From a bacterium (GTDB taxonomy: Bacteria; UBA10199; 2-02-FULL-44-16; JAAZCA01): 64,000 bases of DNA. The stretch covers positions 1 to 64,000 of the forward strand of contig JAJZQH010000001.1 in assembly GCA_021810905.1 (NCBI GenBank), written 5' to 3'. A program made the position numbers and the translations under genes. The notes beneath the pieces are model-generated. The model was given only the letters and a program-made list of their open reading frames with translations. It was not told the DNA's origin and did not search any database. Below, piece after piece: positions 50,363 to 59,640 of this stretch (its first letter is position 1; each line of letters opens with the position of its first letter).

Positions 50363-51997
50363 CTATGGTTTCCAGGCAATGGGAAATCGCCTCCCAAGCC
50401 CGAACGCCTTTGATGTGATCTTGATGCCCGGCGCTGCCTGGCGGCGCTTGTATTCGTTTCGGTCGATCATCCCAACTATGCGTTCCACTTCGGATCGGTC
50501 AAAACCGGCGGCGATGATCGCCTCCGCGCTCATCTTCTCTTCTATATAATTTTTCATGATTTGATCGAGCACATCATAGGGCGGCAGCGAGTCCTGATCC
50601 GTCTGATCGGGTTTGAGTTCGGCCGTAGGAGGCCTGGTGAGTATCTCCTCGGGAATGACAGCAGCTTTTCTATTTATATACCTCGCGAGCGAATAGACCA
50701 TACATTTTGGAATGTCGGAAATGAGCGCCAGACCTCCCGCCATGTCGCCGTATAGCGTGCAGTACCCAACCGAGAGTTCGGATTTATTTCCGGTCGAGAG
50801 GACGAGTGCCCCTTCACGATTCGAAATCGCCATGAGGATGTTTCCGCGTATGCGCGCCTGGATATTCTCCTCCGCTATTGAAACCTTTTTCTCAAGACCG
50901 CCGGCGTAGCCCAATGCCCGTCGATACGAATCATAGATGCCGCCTATCGGAACTTTGCATGTGATTATGCCCAGATTCGATGCGAGCTTTTCTGCATCTT
51001 CAACGCTGCGAGGATGCGTATACGGCGATGGCATCATGACCCCCATCACCTTGCCGTTTCCTATTGCCTCGCATGCAAGGGCCGCGACCACAGCTGAATC
51101 TATGCCGCCGGAGAGTCCTATCACGGCGCGCTCGAATCCGCACTTGCGCATATAATCGCGCAATCCGAGTATCAGCGCCCGCCGCACGAGCTCCTCATCA
51201 TCGAGAATCGGCAATTTTTTAAGAGGAACGAGTTTTTCGATATCAACTATAAACGAGTCCTCTTCAAAAGCGCCGGCCTCGCTCGCAACTCGTCCTGCCG
51301 CGTCTGCCGCGAAGCTCCTGCCGTCAAAAACGAGTTCGTCATTTCCGCCGACCATGTTGCAGTAGACCACTGGCAGGCCAAAGGCACGCGCCTCATCACA
51401 TACGAGGCCGCGGCGAATCGTCTGTTTTCCTAGAGTGAAAGGCGATGCGGACAGATTCAGTATGATATCCGCGCCGGCAGCAGAGAGTTTTTCCACCGGA
51501 TCGATCTGATAGATGCGGCGGCCGCCAAAGCGGTGCAGGCTCCAGAGGTCCTCGCACAAGGTAAGCCCAAGCGTCGAGCCTGAAAAAGGATATACCTCTT
51601 GCCTGTTGGCCGGATCGAAGTGTCTCGCTTCATCAAAGACGTCATATTCAGGGAGAAGAGTTTTGTGTTGCACAAAGCGTACTTTGCCGTCGTGCATGAT
51701 CCCGGCGCTGTTGAAAAGTCCCTTGCCCTCGGCGCTCTCGTTGACTGAGACATAGCCCACAACCGCACCCACTCTCCCGGTATGCGACGCTATCTCTTCG
51801 ACCGTTTGCAGGTTTTTCTGCACAAAGGAGGGTTTTTCCAGCAGGTCGCGAGGAGGATAACCGCAGACCGCGAGTTCGGGGAATAAAACAAGATCAGAAC
51901 CGGAGGCCTCCGCCCAGCGAATCCTCTCAAGGATTCTGGCTTTATTGCCCTCAAAATCGCCGACTGTCGTGTTTATCTGCGCAACTGCGATCTTCAT
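50363..51997 (-). CDS. nadE: Glutamine-dependent NAD synthetase
   Basis: NadE amidates nicotinate adenine dinucleotide to NAD, using ammonia from glutamine. It has 544 residues. The N-terminal nitrilase-type glutaminase (1-270) has the triad Glu41 (LFPELAVCGYPP), Lys112 (HKTLLPEYD) and Cys148 (LTLCEDLWS). The C-terminal synthetase has the PP-loop GLSGGIDSAVVAAL near residue 295 and the STGNKSELSVGYCTLYGD motif. ATG 51997 has a GAGGGCG site. With nadB in the same window, the cell appears able to make NAD de novo. rsmI follows directly. Confidence 0.96.
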   Translation of the reverse strand: MKIAVAQINTTVGDFEGNKARILERIRWAEASGSDLVLFPELAVCGYPPRDLLEKPSFVQKNLQTVEEIASHTGRVGAVVGYVSVNESAEGKGLFNSAGIMHDGKVRFVQHKTLLPEYDVFDEARHFDPANRQEVYPFSGSTLGLTLCEDLWSLHRFGGRRIYQIDPVEKLSAAGADIILNLSASPFTLGKQTIRRGLVCDEARAFGLPVVYCNMVGGNDELVFDGRSFAADAAGRVASEAGAFEEDSFIVDIEKLVPLKKLPILDDEELVRRALILGLRDYMRKCGFERAVIGLSGGIDSAVVAALACEAIGNGKVMGVMMPSPYTHPRSVEDAEKLASNLGIITCKVPIGGIYDSYRRALGYAGGLEKKVSIAEENIQARIRGNILMAISNREGALVLSTGNKSELSVGYCTLYGDMAGGLALISDIPKCMVYSLARYINRKAAVIPEEILTRPPTAELKPDQTDQDSLPPYDVLDQIMKNYIEEKMSAEAIIAAGFDRSEVERIVGMIDRNEYKRRQAAPGIKITSKAFGLGRRFPIAWKP

Positions 51998-52055
51998 GTC
52001 ACGCCCTCTATGGAGTGCCGTCCGACTTTATTTACATCAATTATCTACTAAACAT

Positions 52056-52448
52056 TCAGACAGCCAGTTTTACGATCCATTGCAAAAGCAGTACCGCGAT
52101 AAATACCCACAAGATCGCGTCCCTGTGCGCCTGTTTCAGGATGGGAGGCCACGGGCGTCCCTTTAGCAGCGAATACATCTGCCGCATGAAGACATACACG
52201 AGCCATGCGGCTATGACAATGCCAAGAGGATGGAAGTCGATGCTCGCATTGAAATGTCCGTGCACCAATTCAATAAAAGAGCTCTTGAGGCCGCAGCCCG
52301 GGCAATCGAATCCCAGAAATCTCCTTACGGTGCAGAGTCCGATGGAGCTGAGCCATGGAACTTTAGGAATTATGAAGGCGGCTACAAAAAGGGCCGGGAT
52401 GCCCACAAGGACACCCCAGCCCGTAAATACGGATCTTCTCTGATCCAA
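52056..52448 (-). CDS. DUF2752 membrane protein
   Basis: This 130-residue protein has two or three hydrophobic segments (about 10-28, 75-92 and 108-127). The DUF2752 signature is GFDCPGCGLKSSFIELVHG, followed by HPLGIVIAAW. The two cysteines in CPGC are the family hallmark. Its function is unknown. The start is a TTG at 52448 with GGAAGG just upstream; no ATG is available before the first membrane segment. It lies downstream of the DUF4870-type membrane protein gene, so these two small membrane proteins are probably co-expressed. Confidence 0.75.
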   Translation of the reverse strand: MDQRRSVFTGWGVLVGIPALFVAAFIIPKVPWLSSIGLCTVRRFLGFDCPGCGLKSSFIELVHGHFNASIDFHPLGIVIAAWLVYVFMRQMYSLLKGRPWPPILKQAHRDAILWVFIAVLLLQWIVKLAV

Positions 52449-52462
52449 AGTACCTTCCCGCT

Positions 52463-52867
52463 CTATACGCCGACCTTCTTTGCCGCAAAGTCGCCGATGA
52501 TCGGTATACGCCAGCGCTCGCCTTGATACGCCTTGACCAGGCAGACCACCCAGACGATGAACGCGGCGAGCATGACTATCGGAATAAAGAAGCCGACGAT
52601 AATGCCAAGCACGCTGGCGATCATTCCCAGGATTGCGGCCAATATCTCAAGTATAATCACGATGGCGATGTAGGCGATGCCGAAGACTAGCGATTGCCAC
52701 GCATGAAATTTGACATCGTTGTTTTCCTTTTCGATCAGGAGAAAGACGATGCCCGTAATCGGTGCGCATATATAGCACAGAAGACTGGCGATGTTGGGAG
52801 CAAGCCCCGTTCCCTGGGTTCCGCCCGCCGGCGGAGTTCCTGTTGGCGTTTGACCTGCGCAGATCAT
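52463..52867 (-). CDS. DUF4870-type small membrane protein
   Basis: This 134-residue protein has a Gly/Thr/Pro-rich cytoplasmic N-terminus (1-22). It then has LAPNIASLLCYICAPITGIVFLL, KENNDVKFHAWQSLVFG and two further hydrophobic segments. This is the layout of the DUF4870/Tic20-like family. The NDVKFHAWQSL motif is the best family match. Its role is unknown. ATG 52867 has an AGGGGGG site. DUF2752 follows after about 14 bases, and the acyl-CoA synthetase gene lies upstream. Confidence 0.78.
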   Translation of the reverse strand: MICAGQTPTGTPPAGGTQGTGLAPNIASLLCYICAPITGIVFLLIEKENNDVKFHAWQSLVFGIAYIAIVIILEILAAILGMIASVLGIIVGFFIPIVMLAAFIVWVVCLVKAYQGERWRIPIIGDFAAKKVGV

Positions 52868-52945
52868 AATCCCCCCTTTGAACAGTTTAGTGGTTTATGC
52901 CTCAAACAACGGCCGCATGCAACATCCCTTTTCAAAAAAACCGGT

Positions 52946-54721
52946 TCAATCGCTATACAGGGATTCGAGCAGGTCCCGGTATTTTTCGCTTGTATAAGCG
53001 CGCCGAACCTTCAATGTCGGTGTGAGTTCGCCAGTTGTCTGGGAAAAATCGCTCTCCAGGATAGCAAAGCGCTTGATCGTTTCATACCGGGCGAGGAGGC
53101 GGTTTTTATCCTCGATATGCGCAGCAATGAGTTTCCTGACGTCAGCTCTATGTGCAAGCCTCTCCTGATCGCTTATCTTCTCCCCCTTGCTGCGCAGGTG
53201 CCGCAACACATCCTCGCGATTCAACGTGACCAGCGCCGTGAGGTACTTGTGCCCGTCTCCGAATACCATGAAGTTGCTTATGAACGGAGACGAGAGCATA
53301 GTTTGTTCGATCATCTGAGGCGCTATGTTCTTACCGCCGGACGTGACTATCATATCCTTCTTTCGGCCGGTAATTCGAAGGAATCCGTCTCGCGAGTATT
53401 CGCCGAGATCGCCACTCTTGAACCAGCCCTCTTTGTCAAAGGCTGCACTGCTTTCTTCCGGTCTGTGCAGATATTGGCGAAAGACCACAGGCCCCTTGAT
53501 GAGGACCTCCCCGTCAGCCGCAAGCTTGATAGCAATTCCTGGTAAAGGCTTGCCGACCGTACCGAAATGGTAGTCATCCGCACGATTGACGGTTACGGCT
53601 GCAAAGGTCTCCGTAAGGCCATAGCCCTCGAGGACTTTGATGCCCACGGCATACAAAAATCGAATAGTGTCTTCCGATAGCTTGGCCCCCCCGCATATAA
53701 AACCGCGAATTTTTCCCCCAAGCCGTGCCCTTAACTTTTTAAAGACCAGATGCTCGGCGATAAAGCGCTTTGCAGCAAAGCCCACTGGTACGCGCCTGCG
53801 TTTCTGATCGAAGGCGTTGCACTCAAGACCGATCTTGATGGCCCATTCGAAGAGCCTCCTTCGGTGCGGCGAGAGGAGAGCGATGCGTTCCCGCGCCCTT
53901 TCATGGATTTTTTCGAGCATCCTTGGAACGCAACAAACAAAATGTGGCCTCAGATCGATGTAGTTTTCAGCGAGCGTTTCAATACTTTCTGCATACGCCG
54001 ACACCGTACCCTGAACCAGCTGATAGAACTGCATCATTCGGCCGAGCACATGGGCAAGGGGAAGACAGGCCAGCCCAACTTCGCCGGGCTGGAAACCAAA
54101 TACCTGCCTGGCCGCATCTATCTCAGCTGCGATCATGCCTTGAGTAATGATCACTCCCTTGAGTTCGCCCGTTGTACCGCTCGTGTACACATAGGTCGCT
54201 GTATCGTCCAGTCCTGGTCGTTGGATTTCCTGCCGGATATCGGAGAGTTCAGCCGGTGTCGCATCTTTTCCCAGATCCCCGAACATGAACGGCGCGCTGC
54301 CGCCTAAAATGCCTATCACGGTTATACCGGAAATACCGCCCATGCGTGTGGCTTCTTCGAACAACTGCGCAACTCTGTTGTCCTCCACGATAGCTGCCGA
54401 TGGGGCCGAGTCCCGCAGGATATAGGCAATTCTGTCCTTAGTCAGAGAACAGTAGATGGGCACTGTAATACCGCCGACCGCTATGATGGCGCAGTCCGCT
54501 ATGGTCCATTCCAAACTCGTATTGGCAAGTAGAGCTACTCGATCACCCCTCTTTACCCCCAAGCGCCTGAGGCCTACCGCCTTTTCAAGAACGCTGCGCG
54601 ACACATCTGCCCAGCTGACTTTAACCCAATGCCCATCGCGCTTGACAATGGCACAGGTCGTCTTGCCGCGCTCTTCAGCAGTCTTAAAGAAAGATGAAAG
54701 AATATTGGGTAACTGTGCCAT
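52946..54721 (-). CDS. Long-chain acyl-CoA synthetase
   Basis: This AMP-forming ligase activates long-chain fatty acids to acyl-CoA. It has 591 residues. The ATP-binding motif is TYVYTSGTTGELKG near residue 165. The A5 motif is VLEGYGLTETFAAVTVN, the hinge/A8 region is GWFKSGDLGEY and GRKKDMIVTSGGKNIAPQM, and the usual C-terminal Lys region follows. The extended middle domain (about 270-330) matches the FadD15/ACSL-type long-chain subgroup rather than short-chain ligases. ATG 54721 has a GGGGGA site. It lies downstream of yraN and likely feeds fatty acid recycling; no beta-oxidation genes are adjacent. Confidence 0.9.
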   Translation of the reverse strand: MAQLPNILSSFFKTAEERGKTTCAIVKRDGHWVKVSWADVSRSVLEKAVGLRRLGVKRGDRVALLANTSLEWTIADCAIIAVGGITVPIYCSLTKDRIAYILRDSAPSAAIVEDNRVAQLFEEATRMGGISGITVIGILGGSAPFMFGDLGKDATPAELSDIRQEIQRPGLDDTATYVYTSGTTGELKGVIITQGMIAAEIDAARQVFGFQPGEVGLACLPLAHVLGRMMQFYQLVQGTVSAYAESIETLAENYIDLRPHFVCCVPRMLEKIHERARERIALLSPHRRRLFEWAIKIGLECNAFDQKRRRVPVGFAAKRFIAEHLVFKKLRARLGGKIRGFICGGAKLSEDTIRFLYAVGIKVLEGYGLTETFAAVTVNRADDYHFGTVGKPLPGIAIKLAADGEVLIKGPVVFRQYLHRPEESSAAFDKEGWFKSGDLGEYSRDGFLRITGRKKDMIVTSGGKNIAPQMIEQTMLSSPFISNFMVFGDGHKYLTALVTLNREDVLRHLRSKGEKISDQERLAHRADVRKLIAAHIEDKNRLLARYETIKRFAILESDFSQTTGELTPTLKVRRAYTSEKYRDLLESLYSD

Positions 54722-54740
54722 CAATCCCCCTGGTTACAAC

Positions 54741-55118
54741 TTAAACAAAAGCATCAAAAATACACTCTATCTTATTGTTAAGTATGTCGATACCTACGAC
54801 ATCAAAGAAACAAGGTGGAAGTTCTCTATCCTTAAACCCGTTCCTTGCATCAGCAAGAAAAAGCAGGGCCGCCTTCCTGATGCGCCTCCTTTTTTGTTCC
54901 GTTATCGTCTCTATGGGTGAGAGGAATGACGCATTGTTTCTCGTGCGCACTTCGATGAAGTGCAATTCCGCTTTACGCTCTGCCACGATATCGAGTTCAC
55001 CCTGTTTGAAACGCACGTTCCTGGCGATAATCCGAAATCCCTGCTTTTTCAGGTAATCCGCAGCAGCTGCCTCACCAGCATCACCTAGTTCCTTGTTTTT
55101 GCTCGTTTTGTCTTGCAT
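54741..55118 (-). CDS. yraN: YraN/UPF0102 endonuclease-like protein
   Basis: This 125-residue protein has a restriction-endonuclease fold. LGDAGEAAAADYLKKQGF is the N-terminal helix, and the catalytic-type core reads GELDIVAERKAELHFIEVRTR (Asp and Glu present; Arg replaces the usual Lys in the VKTR position). The family is conserved but its substrate is not firmly established. The start at 55118 is preferred over the TTG two codons upstream because of the GGAAG spacing. It is divergent from rpmB and upstream of the acyl-CoA synthetase gene. Confidence 0.88.
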   Translation of the reverse strand: MQDKTSKNKELGDAGEAAAADYLKKQGFRIIARNVRFKQGELDIVAERKAELHFIEVRTRNNASFLSPIETITEQKRRRIRKAALLFLADARNGFKDRELPPCFFDVVGIDILNNKIECIFDAFV

Positions 55119-55177
55119 GGCCAATACTTCCGTGCTAGAGGTCCCGAACTTTTCAGAAAGCAGTCAGGAGGATAACC

Positions 55178-55366
55178 ATGCCACGCACATGCGATATATG
55201 CGGCAAGGGACGGCTCGTAGGCCGCAACGTCTCACATGCCAACAACAAAACACCGAAGATTTCACACCCCAACCTCCAGATCGTCAGGATCCGGAAAAAC
55301 GGGGCTACGTTGCGCGCCAGGGTATGCACGCGCTGCATCCGTTCCGGTGCGGTAGAGAAGGCCTGA
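55178..55366 (+). CDS. rpmB: 50S ribosomal protein L28
   Basis: This 62-residue L28 has the conserved [20 protein letters not shown] opening. A second Cys pair (VCTRC) completes a zinc-ribbon (C+) form. The start has an AGGAGG site. rpmG (L33), often next to rpmB, is not here. The stop is only 3 bases from the rel stop on the other strand, an extremely tight convergent junction with no terminator hairpin visible between them. Confidence 0.95.
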   Translation: MPRTCDICGKGRLVGRNVSHANNKTPKISHPNLQIVRIRKNGATLRARVCTRCIRSGAVEKA

Positions 55367-55369
55367 TCA

Positions 55370-57523
55370 TTATTCCCTGACTCTCTCCACTGAAATTATT
55401 CCCTTCACGCGCTCCAGCGACTTCATGACGTTTCGAAGCTGGGTCAGATCTTTGATCTCAACGTCAAAGCTGTTCAGCGCCGTCTTGTCGTCGTTGATCC
55501 GAATGGACGCGCCCGCGATGTTGGCGCCTTCGGATGTAATCGCCTCCGTCATCTTGGCGAGTATGCCTATCCTGTCCTGGCACATTACCCTAATACGCAC
55601 AACTCGGGCTGCTGACTGCGTCATATCCCACTCGACCTGTATCAATCTATCGTGTTCCTGGCTCAAGACCTTATCGCAATCAGATACGTGAACCGAGACT
55701 CCGCGGCCCCTTGTCACAAAACCGACGATCGGATCTCCAGGCACTGGATTGCAGCACTTGCCAAAGCTCACCATCATGTCGCTCATGCCGCCGACCTTCA
55801 CAAGACCCTTTGGCCGCGTCAGCCGCTGAACGATCTTTCCTATGACGGATGACTCCTCCTTTGGCCTGTCCTCGGGGTGCAGCTGATCGTGCGGCACGAC
55901 CAGTGATATGATCTGCAGCGGAGAGAATTTTCCGTAGCCTATCGCTGACAACAGGGCTTCGGTCGAATCATAGGATGAACTCTTGGCAAAATTCTCGACC
56001 TCTTTGTTCTTGAGCAGCTGATTGATGGAGATGTTATATCTGCGGCACTCCTTCTCCAGAAGCTCGCGCCCGATGAGAGAACTCTTGTCCTGCTCCTCCT
56101 GCCTGAGCCACTGCCGTATTTTTGCCTTCGCACGCGACGTCTTGACCACAGAGAGCCAGTCCTTGTGCGGCTGGGGCTTCTTGCCGCGCAATATCTCCAC
56201 TGTATCTCCGCTGCGCAGCTGGTACTTCAGCGGCACTATCTTTCCGTTTACCTTGGCGCCTATCGTCGTATGACCGAGATCGGTATGTATCGAATAGGCG
56301 AAGTCCAGCGGCGTGGAACCACGAGGGAACTCAAGCAGTTCGCCCGCAGGAGTAAAGACGTAAACATCGTCTGCAAAGAGATCGAGTTTGACGGTATCGA
56401 GAAACTCTGCCGGGTCCGAAAGCTCGCTCTGCCATTCCAGGAGCTTTCTGATCCACTTGAACTTCATCTCTTCCTTATCGTCGATAAGGCGGCCTTCCTT
56501 GTATTTCCAGTGTGCGGCGATTCCATGTTCGGCAAAGTCATGCATCTCGCCCGTGCGGATCTGGAATTCTATTCGATCCCCGCTAGGGCCGATGACTGTC
56601 GTATGAAGCGATTGGTAACCGTTCGCCTTCGGCATCGCGATGTAGTCCTTGAACCTGCCGGGCACCGGGCGCCACAGCGCGTGGATCACTCCCAGCGCTT
56701 CATAACATTGCTGTACGGATTCCACGATCAGGCGGAACGCGATGATGTCGTGAACCTGATCGAACGGGATGTGCTGCGATTCCATCTTCCGCCAGATGCT
56801 GCAATAGTGCTTGAGCCTGCCGTAGATGTCGCACTCCACGTTATGCTCGCGCATCCTGTCGCCGACGAGTTTCTTTATCTCGGTGATGTATTTTTCGCGC
56901 TGCCCTTTGCGTTTGCGCACTTGCTCGTCGATCATCTGATAGATATCGGGTTTGAGATATTTGAGGGAAAGATCCTCGAGCTCTATCTTCATCTCCTGAA
57001 TGCCCAGGCGGTTCGCGATCGGCGCATAGATGTCCATCGTCTCCTGGGCTATGGCCACCTGCCTCATCTCGGGCATATGCTCCAGGGTGCGCATGTTGTG
57101 GACGCGGTCGGCGAGCTTGACCAGGATGACGCGGATATCCTTGGCCATCGCCATGATCATCTTGCGGAAGTTCTCGGCCTGCCGTTCCTGCGAAGTCGTA
57201 AACTGGATCTTAGACAGTTTCGTAACGCCGTCGACGAGATTTCGGATTTCCGGACCGAAGAGCTGCTCGACCTCCTCCAGAGTGGCCACGGTGTCTTCTA
57301 CTGTATCGTGCAGGAGCGCCGTGGCTATGGAGGGAACGTCGAGTTTCATCTGCGAGAGGATACCCGCAACTTCCATCGGGTGGGTGAGATACGGTTCACC
57401 CGATCGGCGTGTCTGGCCCTGATGCGCCTTCGCAGAAAAGACATATGCCTTTTTTATGAGATCGAGATCCGCCTCTGGGTTATAGGCGGCCACCATATCC
57501 AGTATGTCGTGCAGGCGGATCAT
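55370..57523 (-). CDS. rel: Bifunctional (p)ppGpp synthetase/hydrolase (Rel/SpoT)
   Basis: This enzyme makes and degrades the stringent-response alarmone. It has 717 residues. The hydrolase HD domain has ATALLHDTVEDT at about 67-78 with the essential His-Asp. The synthetase has RFKDYIAMPKANGYQSLHT near 300, with YQSLHT conserved. The TGS domain has DDVYVFTPAGELLEFPRGST near 390. An ACT domain (RVVRIRVMCQDRIGILAKM) is at the C-terminus. It is therefore likely bifunctional. ATG 57523 overlaps the gmk stop (ATGA). rpoZ, often between gmk and rel in related bacteria, is absent at this locus. Confidence 0.96.
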   Translation of the reverse strand: MIRLHDILDMVAAYNPEADLDLIKKAYVFSAKAHQGQTRRSGEPYLTHPMEVAGILSQMKLDVPSIATALLHDTVEDTVATLEEVEQLFGPEIRNLVDGVTKLSKIQFTTSQERQAENFRKMIMAMAKDIRVILVKLADRVHNMRTLEHMPEMRQVAIAQETMDIYAPIANRLGIQEMKIELEDLSLKYLKPDIYQMIDEQVRKRKGQREKYITEIKKLVGDRMREHNVECDIYGRLKHYCSIWRKMESQHIPFDQVHDIIAFRLIVESVQQCYEALGVIHALWRPVPGRFKDYIAMPKANGYQSLHTTVIGPSGDRIEFQIRTGEMHDFAEHGIAAHWKYKEGRLIDDKEEMKFKWIRKLLEWQSELSDPAEFLDTVKLDLFADDVYVFTPAGELLEFPRGSTPLDFAYSIHTDLGHTTIGAKVNGKIVPLKYQLRSGDTVEILRGKKPQPHKDWLSVVKTSRAKAKIRQWLRQEEQDKSSLIGRELLEKECRRYNISINQLLKNKEVENFAKSSSYDSTEALLSAIGYGKFSPLQIISLVVPHDQLHPEDRPKEESSVIGKIVQRLTRPKGLVKVGGMSDMMVSFGKCCNPVPGDPIVGFVTRGRGVSVHVSDCDKVLSQEHDRLIQVEWDMTQSAARVVRIRVMCQDRIGILAKMTEAITSEGANIAGASIRINDDKTALNSFDVEIKDLTQLRNVMKSLERVKGIISVERVRE

Positions 57524-58092
57524 GAAACGCCTCCGCTGCGCTTCGATATTATAAGCGCCGCGAGTTCCTCACAGGCCCTCTCAAGCTTGTCGTTCACTAT
57601 GTTGTATTCGTAATGCTGCTTGAAGGATATCTCCCTTCTCGCATTCTCGAGACGGAGTTTCATCTGCTCTTCGCTCTCCGTACCCCGCGAGGCGAGCCGC
57701 ACCCTGAGTTCATCAAGACTTGGAGGGAGGAGAAAAACTGTAACCGCGTCCGGAAATGCGCCCTTTATCGCCATACCGCCCTGCACGTCTATATCGAGCA
57801 GCACGTCCTGCCCCGACGAGGCCATACGCTCAAGAGGGGCCCTGGGCGTCCCATAGCACTCTCCGTGAACTTCAGCCCACTCAACAAATTCGCCATCCTG
57901 CACCATCTTCTCAAACGTCTCTTTGCCCACGAAGCAGTAATCGATGCCGTCGCGTTCGAAACCGCGGCGAGGCCTGGTGGTGTATGAAACCGAGAATGCG
58001 AGGTCCGGGAATCGCTCACGGATTCGCGTAAGCACCGTTGATTTTCCAGTGCCTGAAGGAGCGGAGATTACAAAGAGTCGGCCTCTGTTCAT
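57520..58092 (-). CDS. gmk: Guanylate kinase
   Basis: Gmk phosphorylates GMP to GDP. The protein has 190 residues, within the normal range. The P-loop is FVISAPSGTGKST, the GMP-binding region includes SVSYTTRPRRGFERDG and DYCFVG, and DVLLDIDVQGG is conserved. ATG 58092 has no strong ribosome site but follows the yicC stop by 9 bases, so coupling is likely. Its stop overlaps the rel start. The yicC-gmk-rel order fits a nucleotide and stringent-response neighbourhood. Confidence 0.95.
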   Translation of the reverse strand: MNRGRLFVISAPSGTGKSTVLTRIRERFPDLAFSVSYTTRPRRGFERDGIDYCFVGKETFEKMVQDGEFVEWAEVHGECYGTPRAPLERMASSGQDVLLDIDVQGGMAIKGAFPDAVTVFLLPPSLDELRVRLASRGTESEEQMKLRLENARREISFKQHYEYNIVNDKLERACEELAALIISKRSGGVS

Positions 58093-58101
58093 AAATAAAG
58101 A

Positions 58102-58971
58102 CTATTCGATATTCTGTATCTGCTCGCGGAGCCGCTCAAGCTCAGACTTGCCGTCTACGACCCTCTGCGAAATACGGGCGTCAGCCGCCTTGGAGCCGAT
58201 GGTATTGATTTCGCGGCCCATCTCCTGAAGCAGGAAATCAAGCTTGCGGCCGACAGGTTCTTTGAGGTCCATAAGTTCAGAGTACTGCTTGAGATGACTC
58301 TCGAGCCGCAGGAGTTCTTCGGCGATATCCTGCCTACCGCCCAGGTAGGCCACCTCAGCCTGTAGGCGCTGTTCGTCGACGATGTTTCCGCCGCCGCCGA
58401 CTTTCTTGCGCAGCCTGTCGAAATGCCTCCCGAGTGCGATGTCGGAGTGTTTCCCTATCTCTTCAACCAGCTTGCGGAGCTTTGAAAGCCTATCGCGTTG
58501 ATCTTTTTTGATGTGAGTTCCTTCCTTCATCCTCATGTTCTTCACCTGCCTGGAAGCATTGTCAAGAAGCCTTACTATCTGCGCCCACAGGCGTTCGTAG
58601 GACCCCTCGCTCTCCTCAACTCTGAGCACCCTGTCCAGACCTACGACCTGCAGAAAATCCGCTCGCGTTTCTATGCCTAGTTCTTTCTTCATCCTGCCCA
58701 ACAGGCGCTTATATTGCCTCGCAATCTCGGCATCGAATGTCACGGTAACTCCGCCGAAGAGAGGTTCCTTCTCCTTGAAAAAGACATCTACCTTGCCGCG
58801 GGCAAAGAGATTGGACAGGTGCTTTCGGATGTTGGATTCGAGCACCCCCATCCGCGCCGGTATCTTTACGTTGATCTCGCTGAATCTGTGGTTGATGCTT
58901 TTGATCTCTACGAAGAGGCGGCCCTTGCCTACCCTACCCTCGGCCGTGCCGTATCCAGTCATGGATTCCAT
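58102..58971 (-). CDS. yicC: YicC-family endoribonuclease-like protein
   Basis: This 289-residue member of the YicC/YloC family was recently linked to endoribonuclease activity in E. coli. The N-terminal ESMTGYGTAEG opening is the family signature. The C-terminal conserved block contains RLDFLLQEMGREINTIGSKA-type sequence (LLQEMGREINTI core). It probably acts on RNA in the cytoplasm. The start at 58971 has a GGGGGA site; the longer form extends into the FHA gene region. It is followed by gmk 9 bases later and preceded by the FHA protein gene 13 bases upstream. Confidence 0.92.
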   Translation of the reverse strand: MESMTGYGTAEGRVGKGRLFVEIKSINHRFSEINVKIPARMGVLESNIRKHLSNLFARGKVDVFFKEKEPLFGGVTVTFDAEIARQYKRLLGRMKKELGIETRADFLQVVGLDRVLRVEESEGSYERLWAQIVRLLDNASRQVKNMRMKEGTHIKKDQRDRLSKLRKLVEEIGKHSDIALGRHFDRLRKKVGGGGNIVDEQRLQAEVAYLGGRQDIAEELLRLESHLKQYSELMDLKEPVGRKLDFLLQEMGREINTIGSKAADARISQRVVDGKSELERLREQIQNIE

Positions 58972-58984
58972 CGGTTGATCCCCC

Positions 58985-59638
58985 TCACCTCTCAAAGGCG
59001 ATTGCGGTGTCGCCCAGTTCAATCGTATCGCCTCGTGCCAACATCCTCGATTCTATTTCCTGTCCGTTCACGTACGTGCCGTTTTTGCTGACCAGATCCA
59101 GAATCGCAATATTCTCGCCGTCTGAAAATATCATCGCATGAAGCCGCGAGAGGCTGGGATCAGAGAGCACAACGTCGGGCGCTCGCCTGAACATTCCCAG
59201 TGTCTCCCCGCCGCCTTCTGCTTCGCCGCTTCCCCTTTGGAACTGCCTGCCTATATATTGGAGTACGAGACTTTTTGTACTATCGTCAAGGGCGAGAGCT
59301 ATGTCGACATTGAAAACAGCGGTCCTGTTTGGATCGGCGGCCGCGCGGCCGATAGCTCGACAAGTGCCATGCTCGATATGAAACGTGAGGTTCATATCGG
59401 GTCCGGAAATGACCCTGAAACTCGCTTTTGCCAACTTGACCGACGCGCCTCCAGCAGAACTCTGCCCGGTACGAAGATCCTGTGCTTCCTGAACGAGCAT
59501 TACCGGGATGCCGGACCTGACAGGATATTTGATTTTACATCTTTCGCACAAGAGGCCCTGCCCCCCGTCGACTTCGGCCAGCCCGCCCTTGCACTGAGGA
59601 CAAACGAGGATATCTCGAAGGCGCGCGGGAAGATCCAT
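58985..59638 (-). CDS. FHA-domain protein with N-terminal Trm112-like zinc ribbon
   Basis: This protein has about 217 residues and a two-part architecture. Residues 6-50 form a Trm112/YcaR-like zinc ribbon (LRDILVCPQCKGGLAEVDGG ... LLCERCKIKYPVRSGIPVML), with CPQC and CERC as ligands. A central region (about 65-125) lacks clear family features. The C-terminal FHA domain has SDPSLSRLHAMI and LVSKNGTYVNGQEI, the residues that bind phosphothreonine. It may read a Ser/Thr kinase signal. ATG 59638 has a GGGAG site at good spacing; ATG 59644, overlapping the skp stop, is an alternative. No kinase gene is adjacent. Confidence 0.84.
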   Translation of the reverse strand: MDLPARLRDILVCPQCKGGLAEVDGGQGLLCERCKIKYPVRSGIPVMLVQEAQDLRTGQSSAGGASVKLAKASFRVISGPDMNLTFHIEHGTCRAIGRAAADPNRTAVFNVDIALALDDSTKSLVLQYIGRQFQRGSGEAEGGGETLGMFRRAPDVVLSDPSLSRLHAMIFSDGENIAILDLVSKNGTYVNGQEIESRMLARGDTIELGDTAIAFER

Positions 59639-59640
59639 CG

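Noticed and set aside
56165-57613. Long plus-strand reading frame opposite rel
   Set aside because: It is antisense to the complete Rel protein, with no recognisable domain.
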